This document shows, piece by piece, positions 11,192-19,646 of a stretch of 64,000 nt of DNA. Within the stretch, counting starts at the first letter, position 1, and each line of letters starts with the position of its first letter. The translations under genes and the position numbers were made by a program. Origin of the DNA: Pseudomonas gozinkensis (GTDB lineage Bacteria; Pseudomonadota; Gammaproteobacteria; Pseudomonadales; Pseudomonadaceae). The notes under the pieces are model-generated. The model saw only the letters and a list, made by a program, of their open reading frames with translations. It made no database searches and had not been told where the DNA came from. The DNA lies in NCBI RefSeq assembly GCF_014863585.1, contig NZ_CP062253.1, forward strand, positions 4,711,001 through 4,775,000, given 5' to 3'.

Positions 11192-12526
11192 ATGCCGAAA
11201 CCTGCCATTGCGCTCGACCTATTATTGCTGCCGACCTGGCTGGTACCCGTCGAACCCGCAGGCGTTGTGCTCAAGGAGCATGGCCTGGGCATCCGCGACG
11301 GTCGCATCGTGTTCATCGGCCCGCGCGCCGAAGCCTTGAAGTGTAACGCCGCCGAAGTCCGCGAATTGCCGGACGTTCTGCTCAGCCCCGGCCTGATCAA
11401 CGCCCACGGCCACGCCGCGATGACGCTGTTCCGTGGCCTGGCCGATGATCTGCCGCTGATGACCTGGCTGGAAAACCACATCTGGCCGGCCGAGGGCAAA
11501 TGGGTCGATGAAGACTTCGTGCGTGACGGCACCGACCTGGCGATCGCCGAGCAGATAAAAGGTGGCATCACCTGCTTCTCGGACATGTACTTCTTCCCGA
11601 AGGTTGCCAGCGAGCGCGTGCACAACAGCGGAATACGCGCACAGATCGCGATTCCGATTCTCGACTTCCCGATTCCGGGCGCCGCCAGCGCCGATGAAGC
11701 CATTCGTCAGGGCGTCGAACTGTTCGGCGACCTGAAGCATCACGAGCGCATCAAGATCACGTTCGGCCCTCATGCACCCTACACCGTGGGCGACGAGAAC
11801 CTGGAAAAAATCCGCGTGATCGCCGAAGAGCTGGACGCGTCGATCCACATGCACGTCCACGAAACCGCCTTCGAAGTGCAGCAAGCGGTCGAACAGCGCG
11901 GCGAACGCCCGCTGGCCCGACTCGGTCGCCTCGGCCTGCTCGGCCCGCGCTTCCAGGCCGTGCACATGACCCAGATCAGCGATGACGACCTGGCGTTGCT
12001 GGTAGAAAGCAACACCAGCGTGATCCATTGCCCGGAGTCGAACCTGAAACTGGCCAGTGGCTTCTGCCCGGTGGAGCGCCTGTGGCAGGCCGGGGTCAAC
12101 GTCGCGGTCGGCACCGATGGCGCGGCGAGCAACAATGACCTGGACCTGCTGGGCGAAACCCGCACCGCTGCCCTGCTGGCCAAAGCCGTCGCCGGCTCGG
12201 CCACCGCGCTGGACGCCCACCGGGCGCTGCGCATGGCCACGCTGAACGGCGCGCGCGCCTTGGGGATCGAAGCCGAAACCGGCTCCCTGGAGCTTGGCAA
12301 AGCCGCGGACATCGTCGCCTTCGACCTGTCCGGCCTGGCGCAACAACCGGTCTATGACCCGGTCTCGCAACTTATATACGCCACCGGTCGCGACTGCGTG
12401 AAACACCTGTGGGTCGCCGGCAAGCAGTTGCTCGACGACCGGCGCCTGACCCGCCTGGACGAACAACAGCTCGGCGAAACCGCCCGGGCCTGGGGCCGCC
12501 GCATCAGCGGCCACACCGAATCGTAA
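11192..12526 (+). CDS. mtaD: 5-methylthioadenosine / S-adenosylhomocysteine deaminase (amidohydrolase)
   Basis: The 444-residue amidohydrolase (TRZ/ATZ type) deaminates methylthioadenosine to methylthioinosine, the first step of the Pseudomonas version of MTA salvage. Metal-binding residues are visible in order: [11 protein letters not shown] (HxH), [18 protein letters not shown] and the aspartate in [15 protein letters not shown]. The start is the ATG at 11192 ([20 protein letters not shown]). The open frame extends far upstream, but only as antisense to mtnA. Being divergent from mtnA, it supplies the same pathway. Confidence 0.92.
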   Translation: MPKPAIALDLLLLPTWLVPVEPAGVVLKEHGLGIRDGRIVFIGPRAEALKCNAAEVRELPDVLLSPGLINAHGHAAMTLFRGLADDLPLMTWLENHIWPAEGKWVDEDFVRDGTDLAIAEQIKGGITCFSDMYFFPKVASERVHNSGIRAQIAIPILDFPIPGAASADEAIRQGVELFGDLKHHERIKITFGPHAPYTVGDENLEKIRVIAEELDASIHMHVHETAFEVQQAVEQRGERPLARLGRLGLLGPRFQAVHMTQISDDDLALLVESNTSVIHCPESNLKLASGFCPVERLWQAGVNVAVGTDGAASNNDLDLLGETRTAALLAKAVAGSATALDAHRALRMATLNGARALGIEAETGSLELGKAADIVAFDLSGLAQQPVYDPVSQLIYATGRDCVKHLWVAGKQLLDDRRLTRLDEQQLGETARAWGRRISGHTES

Positions 12527-12583
12527 ACACCCCGGGGCAAACTCCGGGGCTACAGCCTTTTTCAAGTTTTAGAGGATTGAATC

Positions 12584-13282
12584 ATGAGCAACGTCGACCA
12601 CGCCGAAATCGCCAAATTCGAAGCCCTGGCCCATCGCTGGTGGGACCGCGAAAGCGAGTTCAAACCGCTGCACGACATCAACCCGCTGCGGGTCAACTGG
12701 ATTGACGAGCGCGTCAACCTGGCCGGCAAGAAGGTCCTCGACGTCGGTTGCGGCGGCGGCATCCTCAGCGAAGCCATGGCCCAGCGCGGCGCGACCGTGA
12801 CTGGCATCGACATGGGCGAAGCGCCACTGGCGGTCGCGCAACTGCATCAGCTGGAATCCGGCGTGAACGTCGAATACCGCCAGATCACCGCTGAAGCCCT
12901 GGCCGAAGAAATGCCCGAGCAGTTCGACGTCGTCACCTGCCTGGAAATGCTTGAGCACGTACCGGATCCGTCCTCGGTGATTCGCGCCTGCTTCCGCATG
13001 GTCAAGCCCGGTGGCCAGGTGTTCTTCTCCACCATCAACCGCAACCCGAAGGCGTACCTGTTCGCCATCGTCGGCGCCGAATACATCATGAAGCTGCTGC
13101 CGCGCGGCACCCACGACTTCAAGAAATTCATCCGCCCGTCCGAGCTGGGCGCCTGGAGCCGCATGGCCGGCCTCACCGTCAAGGACATCATCGGTCTGAC
13201 CTACAACCCGCTGACCAAGCACTACAAGCTGGCGGCGGACGTTGACGTCAACTACATGATCCAGACCCTGCGCGAGGAGTAA
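12584..13282 (+). CDS. ubiG: Ubiquinone biosynthesis O-methyltransferase
   Basis: The 232-residue class I SAM methyltransferase carries motif [20 protein letters not shown] and the UbiG-typical start [25 protein letters not shown] (shown here in part: [12 protein letters not shown]). It carries out both O-methylations in ubiquinone synthesis. It lies 57 bp after mtaD and only 4 bp before mupP, in a conserved Pseudomonas order. The mtaD-ubiG gap contains a small CCCCGG/CCGGGG dyad without a clear T-run. Confidence 0.96.
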   Translation: MSNVDHAEIAKFEALAHRWWDRESEFKPLHDINPLRVNWIDERVNLAGKKVLDVGCGGGILSEAMAQRGATVTGIDMGEAPLAVAQLHQLESGVNVEYRQITAEALAEEMPEQFDVVTCLEMLEHVPDPSSVIRACFRMVKPGGQVFFSTINRNPKAYLFAIVGAEYIMKLLPRGTHDFKKFIRPSELGAWSRMAGLTVKDIIGLTYNPLTKHYKLAADVDVNYMIQTLREE

Positions 13283-13286
13283 GCCG

Positions 13287-13958
13287 ATGGCCATCAGAGC
13301 AGTCCTTTTCGACATGGACGGCACGCTGCTCGACACCGCGCCGGACTTCATTGCCATCTGCCAGGCGATGCGCGCGGATCGGGGGTTGCCGCCGATGAAC
13401 GACAAACACATCCGCGATGAAATCTCCGGCGGCGCCAAGGCCATGGTCGCAGTGACGTTCTCGATGGACCCCGAATCTCCGGGCTTCGAGGAATTGCGTC
13501 TGGAGTTCCTTGAGCGCTATCTGGTGGGCTGCGCCGTGCACAGCAAGCTGTTCGACGGCATGGGCGAATTGCTGGCCGACATCGAGAAAGCCAACCTGAT
13601 CTGGGGCGTGGTCACCAACAAGCCACTGCGCTTCGCCGAACCGATCATGCAGCAACTGGGGCTGAGCGAACGCTCAGCGCTGCTCATCTGCCCGGATCAC
13701 GTGAAGAACAGCAAGCCGGATCCCGAGATGCTGATCCTTGCCTGCAAGATGCTTGATCTGGATCCGTCGACCGTGCTGTTTATCGGCGATGATCTGCGCG
13801 ATATCGAATCAGGCCGTGACGCCGGCACCAAGACCGCCGCAGTGACCTACGGCTACATTCATCCGGACGACAACCCTCGGCATTGGGGGGCGGACGTGGT
13901 GGTCGATCATCCGCTGGAGTTGCGCAAGGTGCTGGATAACGCACTCTGCAGCTGCTGA
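13287..13958 (+). CDS. mupP: N-acetylmuramic acid 6-phosphate phosphatase (HAD family)
   Basis: The 223-residue HAD-superfamily phosphatase has motif [16 protein letters not shown], the lysine/TNK segment [12 protein letters not shown] and motif [14 protein letters not shown]. In Pseudomonas the gene directly after ubiG is MupP, which dephosphorylates MurNAc-6-phosphate in the cell-wall recycling route that bypasses MurA and gives intrinsic fosfomycin tolerance. Sequence alone cannot separate it from phosphoglycolate phosphatase (Gph), so the assignment rests on gene order. Confidence 0.85.
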   Translation: MAIRAVLFDMDGTLLDTAPDFIAICQAMRADRGLPPMNDKHIRDEISGGAKAMVAVTFSMDPESPGFEELRLEFLERYLVGCAVHSKLFDGMGELLADIEKANLIWGVVTNKPLRFAEPIMQQLGLSERSALLICPDHVKNSKPDPEMLILACKMLDLDPSTVLFIGDDLRDIESGRDAGTKTAAVTYGYIHPDDNPRHWGADVVVDHPLELRKVLDNALCSC

Positions 13959-14033
13959 GACCTGACGCGGAGCGTCAATGGCTGCATTCCTTTGCTGCGC
14001 ATGGGAACGATCTGACTCTTGATGAGGTTTTTT

Positions 14034-14774
14034 ATGTTTGATTACAGCGCTCGCCCCGAATTGCTCAAGGACCGGGTCATTCTGGTCACCGGTGCCGGTC
14101 GCGGCATCGGTGCGGCTGCCGCCAAGACTTACGCGGCCCACGGTGCAACCGTGCTGCTGCTGGGCAAAACCGAAGCCAACCTGACCCAGGTCTATGACGA
14201 GATCGAAGCGGCCGGTCATCCGCAACCGGCTGTGATCCCGTTCAACCTCGAAACCGCCCTGCCCCATCAATACGATGAGCTGGCAGCGATGATCGAGACC
14301 GAGTTCGGCCACCTCGACGGCCTGCTGCACAACGCCTCGATCATCGGCCCGCGCACGCCGATCGAGCAGTTGTCAGGTGAAAACTTCATGCGTGTCATGC
14401 AGGTCAACGTCAACGCGATGTTCATGCTCACCAGCACCCTGCTGCCGTTGCTCAAGCTGTCCCAGGACGCCTCGGTGGTGTTCACCTCCAGCAGCGTCGG
14501 TCGCAAGGGGCGGGCATACTGGGGCGCCTATGGCGTGTCGAAGTTTGCTACTGAAGGCCTGATGCAGACCCTGGCCGATGAAGTCGACGGCGTTGCGCCG
14601 GTACGCTCCAACAGCATCAATCCGGGCGGCACGCGCACGAGCATGCGCGCCCAGGCGTACCCGGGGGAGAACCCGCTGAACAACCCGACGCCGGAAGAGA
14701 TCATGCCGGTCTATCTGTACCTGATGGGCCCGGACAGCACCGGTATCAATGGTCAGGCTTTCAACGCCCAGTAA
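14034..14774 (+). CDS. YciK-family short-chain oxidoreductase
   Basis: The 246-residue classical SDR has the cofactor motif VTGAGRGIGAAAAKTYA, the NAS segment (LLHNASIIGPRTP), an active-site serine in VVFTSSSVGRKG and the YxxxK catalytic pair in YGVSKFATEG. The substrate is unknown. The family is called YciK after E. coli. I start it at the ATG at 14034 (MFDYSARPELLKDR). In-frame ATGs five residues upstream lack a better ribosome site. It follows mupP by 75 bp. Confidence 0.88.
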   Translation: MFDYSARPELLKDRVILVTGAGRGIGAAAAKTYAAHGATVLLLGKTEANLTQVYDEIEAAGHPQPAVIPFNLETALPHQYDELAAMIETEFGHLDGLLHNASIIGPRTPIEQLSGENFMRVMQVNVNAMFMLTSTLLPLLKLSQDASVVFTSSSVGRKGRAYWGAYGVSKFATEGLMQTLADEVDGVAPVRSNSINPGGTRTSMRAQAYPGENPLNNPTPEEIMPVYLYLMGPDSTGINGQAFNAQ

Positions 14775-15136
14775 TGCCATACGTCGCATTTGTTGCCGCG
14801 GCGGATTCCCGTCGCGGCACGCAATTGCCGCTTTGTGCAGATGGATTTTAGTCAAATAACCACCACCCCGCTCCACACCCTTAACTCAACTCATTGATTC
14901 ACAAAGGTTTTAATAAAACCTGAACTGAATGGCACGACTTTCGCTCTACATTTCCTCAAAGCACGCCGTGTGAAGGCAGTCGGGCAGGACCTGATTCGAT
15001 AGCTGACTAATCGTCATCGGGCAGACTAAACTTACGCCAAATGTCCTACGGGACTGATGGATCAGTATGACGCGCAGCCCATAGCCGCTCTCACCCAGCC
15101 TGTAAGACAGACTTACTGCTTAGGGGCTCACGCCAT
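14775..15136. other. Intergenic region before the diguanylate cyclase
   Basis: The region has 362 bases without a gene. It holds a GC-rich hairpin near 14800-14822 (TGCCGCG/CGCGGCA arms, no T-run) that may end the SDR transcript, and an AT-rich perfect dyad at 14905-14921 (listed separately). The remainder is presumably the promoter and long leader of the GGDEF gene. Confidence 0.55.
14905..14921. promoter_or_regulatory. 17-bp perfect dyad upstream of the GGDEF gene
   Basis: AGGTTTT-AAT-AAAACCT is a perfect inverted repeat with 7-base arms, about 216 bp upstream of the diguanylate cyclase start, in an AT-rich stretch that contrasts with the GC-rich surroundings. It could be an operator for a dimeric regulator. 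I do not recognise the protein that would bind it. Confidence 0.35.
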
Positions 15137-16063
15137 ATGAAATCACCTTCCCAGACCACTGCAATTGACTTCGACAGTGCCAAATTGCAACGCCTGGGCT
15201 TTGGTCAGCAGCCTCCCCTCCTGGCGCGACCTGTCAGCCTGGCGCAATTGCGCCAGCAAATGAGCCTGCAACTGCAAACCAGCCTTGAACCACAACGCAT
15301 CCTCGGTCTGTTTTTCCGCGAAGTTCAGCGCCTGGTGCCGCTGGACGCCCTGACTTACGCGCACAATGGCAGCGACCTGCGCCTTGAATTCGGTGCCCGC
15401 GGACATCACTCAGCCAGCTATAGCCTCAGCCACGAAGGTGAGCACATGGGTGAACTGATCTTCCGCCGCAACCAGCGCTTCAGCGAACAGGAACTGGGCA
15501 ATCTCGAATCGCTGCTGTCAGCACTGCTGTATCCGATGCGTAATGCCCTGCTCTACCGTGCTGCCACGCAAAGCGCCCTGCGTGATCCGCTGACCGGCGC
15601 CGGTAACCGCATTGCGATGGAGCAGACGCTGCTGCGAGAAATCGAGATGTCGCGCCGCCACCTGCAACCACTGTCGTTGCTGATGCTGGATATCGATCAT
15701 TTCAAACAGGTCAACGACCTCCACGGTCACAGCGCTGGCGATGTCGTGCTCAAAGCGGTGGCGGCATCGATCAAGGGCCAGTTGCGCAATGTCGACATGG
15801 TCTTTCGCTATGGCGGGGAAGAATTTCTGATCCTGCTGTCCAACACCGGACGCGATGCGGCGGCCATGGTCGGCGAGCGCCTGCGCCAGGCGGCTCAGGC
15901 TCAGGATTACTACGCCAACAACCAGTTGATCGAGCTGACCGTGAGCCTCGGTTGTTCGACCCTGTTACCCGGTGAATCGGCTGACAGTCTGGTGCGTCGT
16001 GCCGACAGCGCGCTTTACGTGGCCAAGCGTGAAGGCCGCAACCGCCTGACCATGGCTGGTTAG
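15137..16063 (+). CDS. Diguanylate cyclase (GGDEF domain)
   Basis: The 308-residue soluble protein has an unannotated N-terminal sensor-like region (about 1-135, possibly GAF-like) and a C-terminal GGDEF domain (about 145-305). The active-site signature is intact as RYGGEEF. An RNVD inhibitory site lies five residues before it, so it should make cyclic di-GMP and be product-inhibited. There is no membrane segment. It converges on the TenA-like gene across a shared terminator. Confidence 0.92.
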   Translation: MKSPSQTTAIDFDSAKLQRLGFGQQPPLLARPVSLAQLRQQMSLQLQTSLEPQRILGLFFREVQRLVPLDALTYAHNGSDLRLEFGARGHHSASYSLSHEGEHMGELIFRRNQRFSEQELGNLESLLSALLYPMRNALLYRAATQSALRDPLTGAGNRIAMEQTLLREIEMSRRHLQPLSLLMLDIDHFKQVNDLHGHSAGDVVLKAVAASIKGQLRNVDMVFRYGGEEFLILLSNTGRDAAAMVGERLRQAAQAQDYYANNQLIELTVSLGCSTLLPGESADSLVRRADSALYVAKREGRNRLTMAG

Positions 16064-16076
16064 CTTTCACAGGCGA

Positions 16077-16107
16077 TAAAAATGGGAGCACTTGTGCTCC
16101 CATTTTT
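16077..16107. terminator. Bidirectional intrinsic terminator
   Basis: A perfect AAATGGGAGCA / TGCTCCCATTT stem with a CTTG loop has A-rich and T-rich flanks on both sides. It sits between the convergent GGDEF (plus) and TenA-like (minus) genes and should stop both. Confidence 0.9.
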
Positions 16108-16124
16108 CATTGCGCTTGTCCTGA

Positions 16125-16919
16125 TTAGCTCTCGACCAACGCCCGTCGCTCACGCCCGACCAGCACCCGCTCCGTCAGCTCCAGTTGCATGCAACGCTCC
16201 AGGAACAGGTACATGTAGTCGTAGCTCTTGCAGATGGCCTGTCGAAGTTCCGCCTGCAATGCCCGGGTCGGGTTCGTTCCGGCCAGGGTGCAGATGATTT
16301 CCAGCGCCTCCCAGGGATGAGCGTCATCGTACTGGGCGTGCATCTTCAGCCACTTCATGGCCCGCTTGCGATCTTCTTCAGGGAAAGCGGCGGCATACAC
16401 ACCCGTCGAACAGACTTGTGCCGACCATTCCCCGGTCGCGCCTTCGATGGCGTAATTGGTGGCCGCAATGGCCACGATCAGCGAGTCCGCCGAACTGGTG
16501 TGCCAGCACCAGTGACTCAGGGCATGCAACTCCGGCGGCACTTGCTGTGCCTGGAGGTCTTCCAGACTCACGCCGTGAGCCCGACTCCAGTGCACCCAGT
16601 AATCGGCATGGTTGAGTTCGACGCGGATGTTGCGCATCAACCAGCGCCGCGCCATGTCTTCACCCGGATGACGGGCGAATTTGGTCTTTGTCAGGTTCTG
16701 CGCCATGTACAACGCGAACTGCTCAACGACCGGCCAGCCCCCAATGAGGTACTGGCGCATGGTTTTGGCGCTGAGCTTGTTATCACGCATGCGCAGGTAA
16801 AGTTCATGTTCGACAACCCGGCGTTTGCTCTCGCTGCAATCCTGAATCAACTGTTGTGCCCAGGCAGGATAACTTGCAGCTTCCATGAGTGGTCCGGTTC
16901 GGTTGAATGTGTCGATCAC
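16125..16919 (-). CDS. TenA / haem-oxygenase-fold protein (iron-containing redox-enzyme family)
   Basis: The 264-residue all-helical protein is of the TenA/PqqC type. Helix signatures include VVEHELYLRMRDN, MRNIRVELNHADYWVHW and the SSADSLIVAIAATNYAIEG segment. Pseudomonas members are often labelled TenA transcriptional regulator, but no DNA-binding domain is visible. A diiron or thiamin-degradation enzyme is more likely, and the substrate is unknown. I start it at the GTG at 16917-16919, which has a strong AAGGAG seven bases upstream. The ATG at 16886 is less well supported. Confidence 0.75.
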   Translation of the reverse strand: MIDTFNRTGPLMEAASYPAWAQQLIQDCSESKRRVVEHELYLRMRDNKLSAKTMRQYLIGGWPVVEQFALYMAQNLTKTKFARHPGEDMARRWLMRNIRVELNHADYWVHWSRAHGVSLEDLQAQQVPPELHALSHWCWHTSSADSLIVAIAATNYAIEGATGEWSAQVCSTGVYAAAFPEEDRKRAMKWLKMHAQYDDAHPWEALEIICTLAGTNPTRALQAELRQAICKSYDYMYLFLERCMQLELTERVLVGRERRALVES

Positions 16920-16965
16920 TGTTCGGCTCCTTTTGATTTGTGATTGTAAGGATCGGCAAGAGACT

Positions 16966-19428
16966 TCAACGGAACGTGCCAGGCGCCTTGAACAACAGCG
17001 GCTGTGGTCTGGCGGGCCGACTTTGCAAACTGTCACAGGTAAACAACTGCGGACGCTCCACAACATAACCCTGAGCGTAATCCACGCCAATTTCAAGCAA
17101 TGCCTGCTCGATCTGAGCTGTTTCGACAAACTCGGCAATTGTCTGCTTACCCATGACATGCCCGATGTGATTGATCACTTCGACCATAGCGCGGTTAATC
17201 GGGTCGTCCAGCATATCCTTTACGAAACTCCCGTCGATCTTCAGGAAGTCTACAGGCAAATGTTTCAGATAAGCGAATGAAGACATTCCGGCACAAAAGT
17301 CATCCAGGGAAAAGTAACAACCCAAGCCCTTGAGTTCATTGATAAATCTGATTGCACTGCCAAGATTTGCAATAGCGCTGGTTTCTGTAATTTCAAAACA
17401 AATCATTTCAGGCGGTACGCCGTAGTTATCAAACTGTTCCCGCAGAAAGTGCAAGAACGCGTCATCTCCGATAGTAATGCCTGAAAGATTAATCGCACAC
17501 ATTGCCAGAGGCCCCTGACACATATCGTTAATACATTGAGCAATAACCTTAAATACATTCTGCACAACCCAGCGATCCAGCGACGTCATCAAACCGTAAC
17601 GCTCCGCCGCCGGTATGAAACTGTCCGGCAGGATCATTCGACCCGCCTCATCGTGCAGTCGCAGCAGAATCTCGATGTGCCCGCCTGTGCCACCGGCAAC
17701 TGAGCCCAATGGCGCGATTTCCTGGGCGTAGAGACAAAAGCGGTTTTCCTCCAGTGCCATGTGCAGTCGCTGTACCCAGGCCATCTCACCGAAACGCAGG
17801 GACAGTTCCGAATCGTCGGCATGGTAGACCTGCACCCGGTTTCGGCCCTTTTCCTTGGCCATGTAGCAGGCCATGTCGGCAGCCCGCAGCGAAGCTTCGA
17901 GGGTGGTCGGGGTTTGCGCGACATGCACCAGACCAATACTGACGGTGGTCAGGAACGGCCGCCCCTTCCACACAAAATGCAGGTTCTGCACCGTCTGACG
18001 CAGGCTCTCGGCGATCTTCTCGGCCGCCTCCGGCGCGCAGTTTTCCAGCAGGATGCCGAACTCGTCGCCACCCAGCCGCGCCAGCGTATCGCCTTCGCGC
18101 AAGCCCGATTGCAGCAACGCACAGATATGCCGCAGCAACTCATCACCCGCCGCATGCCCGCAGGTATCGTTGACCAGTTTGAATTGATCGAGATCGAGGA
18201 ACATCAGCGCATGCCGACCGGGCTGCCGGGTCAGGTTGTGCAGTGCCTGTTCAAGTCGATACTCGAACTCGCGGCGGTTGGCCAGGCCGGTCAACGCATC
18301 GTGAGTGGCCTGCCACGACAGATTGGCGATGTATTGCCGCTCCTGGGTCATGTCGTGCAGCACCAGCACCGTCCCGCTGACCTTGCCGGCATTGCGGATC
18401 GGCGCCCCGACCAGCGTCACCGACACGGTACTGCCGTCGAGCCGTTGGATCAGCTTGGAGTGCTCGCTGCCACCGCTGAGCTGGCCGCTGAGAATATGCT
18501 CGATCAGGGTCAGTCCTTCGGTCTGGGCGTTGTCATCCAGCAGGTTGAACAGCGCCGCCAACGGCAGGCCGGCCGCCTGTTCGGCTTTCCAGTGGGTCAA
18601 GGCTTCGGCGGCCGGGTTCATATATTCGATGGCCCCGCTCACGTCAGTGGTGATCACCCCGTCGCCAATCGACTGCAACGTGATGTGGGCCCGGTCCTTT
18701 TCCAGTTGCAGGGCCTCGGCAAAGGCATGCCGCTGCTTGAGCAGTTTGCGGGTACGCAGCAATGCCAGAACGATCAGGCCCAGCGCTGTGGCAAGGTTGG
18801 TGAACAGCAACAAGCGCAGGATCACCCGCGACCCTTCGCCCAAGGCATCGCTGAAGGCCTTGGCGGCGGGCGTCACACCATCGTTGATCGCAAAGATCCG
18901 ATCCTTCCACCGCCGGATATCGGCATTTGTGGCGGCATTGGCGGTAATGGTCCTGTGCATCTCCCGCGCCACATCGTCGAGTTCCACCAGATAGGCATCA
19001 CCCAGCGTCCAGCGATCAATGGCGATTTCCAGATAACTGAAGTGACGGAAGTTCAGGTACAGCCAGATCAGGCTGGAGACATCGTCCGGATGGTTGCCGC
19101 CCTTGAGGATGCCCTCGCGCGCCGATTGCAGGTCGGGCGGTTGCCTGTCCAGCGCGAGACGCAACTGATGACCGCCCTGGGGCACGGCAATAGCGCTCTG
19201 GTATTTGAGGTAAATCGCCTCGTCACGGCTGTCGGCATAAAGATTGAGGTAATAAATAGCGTCTTTCTGGCCCTTGGACCAGAGGCTTTCACCGGCGACA
19301 TAGCCGCGAACGGCCGACAGGACGTAGAGACTCACGCCCCCCAGCAAGGCTTGAAACAACACGACGGCGATAAATGGCCAGACGATGCCCAGCAACCGAG
19401 GCGTTCCGAGAGTCCGCTTTTGCTTCAT
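16966..19428 (-). CDS. Membrane PAS-GGDEF-EAL cyclic di-GMP protein
   Basis: The 820-residue protein has a signal-anchor helix (about 14-37), a periplasmic sensor region (about 38-240), a second membrane helix near 245-265, a PAS domain, a GGDEF domain (ARLGGDEFGILL, with REGD inhibitory site) and a C-terminal EAL domain. The EAL signature reads EIL (HIEILLRLHD). The other phosphodiesterase residues are present: INLSG, CFEITET, SLDDFCAG, LKIDGSFV and AEFVE. A bifunctional or hydrolase-dominant enzyme is likely. The ATG at 19428 has AAGGAA upstream. The next gene downstream on this strand is the TenA-like gene, 46 bp away. Confidence 0.9.
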   Translation of the reverse strand: MKQKRTLGTPRLLGIVWPFIAVVLFQALLGGVSLYVLSAVRGYVAGESLWSKGQKDAIYYLNLYADSRDEAIYLKYQSAIAVPQGGHQLRLALDRQPPDLQSAREGILKGGNHPDDVSSLIWLYLNFRHFSYLEIAIDRWTLGDAYLVELDDVAREMHRTITANAATNADIRRWKDRIFAINDGVTPAAKAFSDALGEGSRVILRLLLFTNLATALGLIVLALLRTRKLLKQRHAFAEALQLEKDRAHITLQSIGDGVITTDVSGAIEYMNPAAEALTHWKAEQAAGLPLAALFNLLDDNAQTEGLTLIEHILSGQLSGGSEHSKLIQRLDGSTVSVTLVGAPIRNAGKVSGTVLVLHDMTQERQYIANLSWQATHDALTGLANRREFEYRLEQALHNLTRQPGRHALMFLDLDQFKLVNDTCGHAAGDELLRHICALLQSGLREGDTLARLGGDEFGILLENCAPEAAEKIAESLRQTVQNLHFVWKGRPFLTTVSIGLVHVAQTPTTLEASLRAADMACYMAKEKGRNRVQVYHADDSELSLRFGEMAWVQRLHMALEENRFCLYAQEIAPLGSVAGGTGGHIEILLRLHDEAGRMILPDSFIPAAERYGLMTSLDRWVVQNVFKVIAQCINDMCQGPLAMCAINLSGITIGDDAFLHFLREQFDNYGVPPEMICFEITETSAIANLGSAIRFINELKGLGCYFSLDDFCAGMSSFAYLKHLPVDFLKIDGSFVKDMLDDPINRAMVEVINHIGHVMGKQTIAEFVETAQIEQALLEIGVDYAQGYVVERPQLFTCDSLQSRPARPQPLLFKAPGTFR

Positions 19429-19646
19429 GGGATTCCTTGCGTGAGCACAGTCCGTTCGTCGTCCGGACGAAATCGCTATCACGAGACTAGGTTGGCTTGT
19501 GAATCTAGGCAAGCGACGGGCGCTTGAACCGTTTCCCGGCAAGACATATGTACCGCCCTTCAGCCTTTTGGAAGCGATCTACTGCAAACAGCCCCCTGAC
19601 GGGTTGAAACCTTACGGATCCCTCCACACCAAAAGGACAATCAAAC

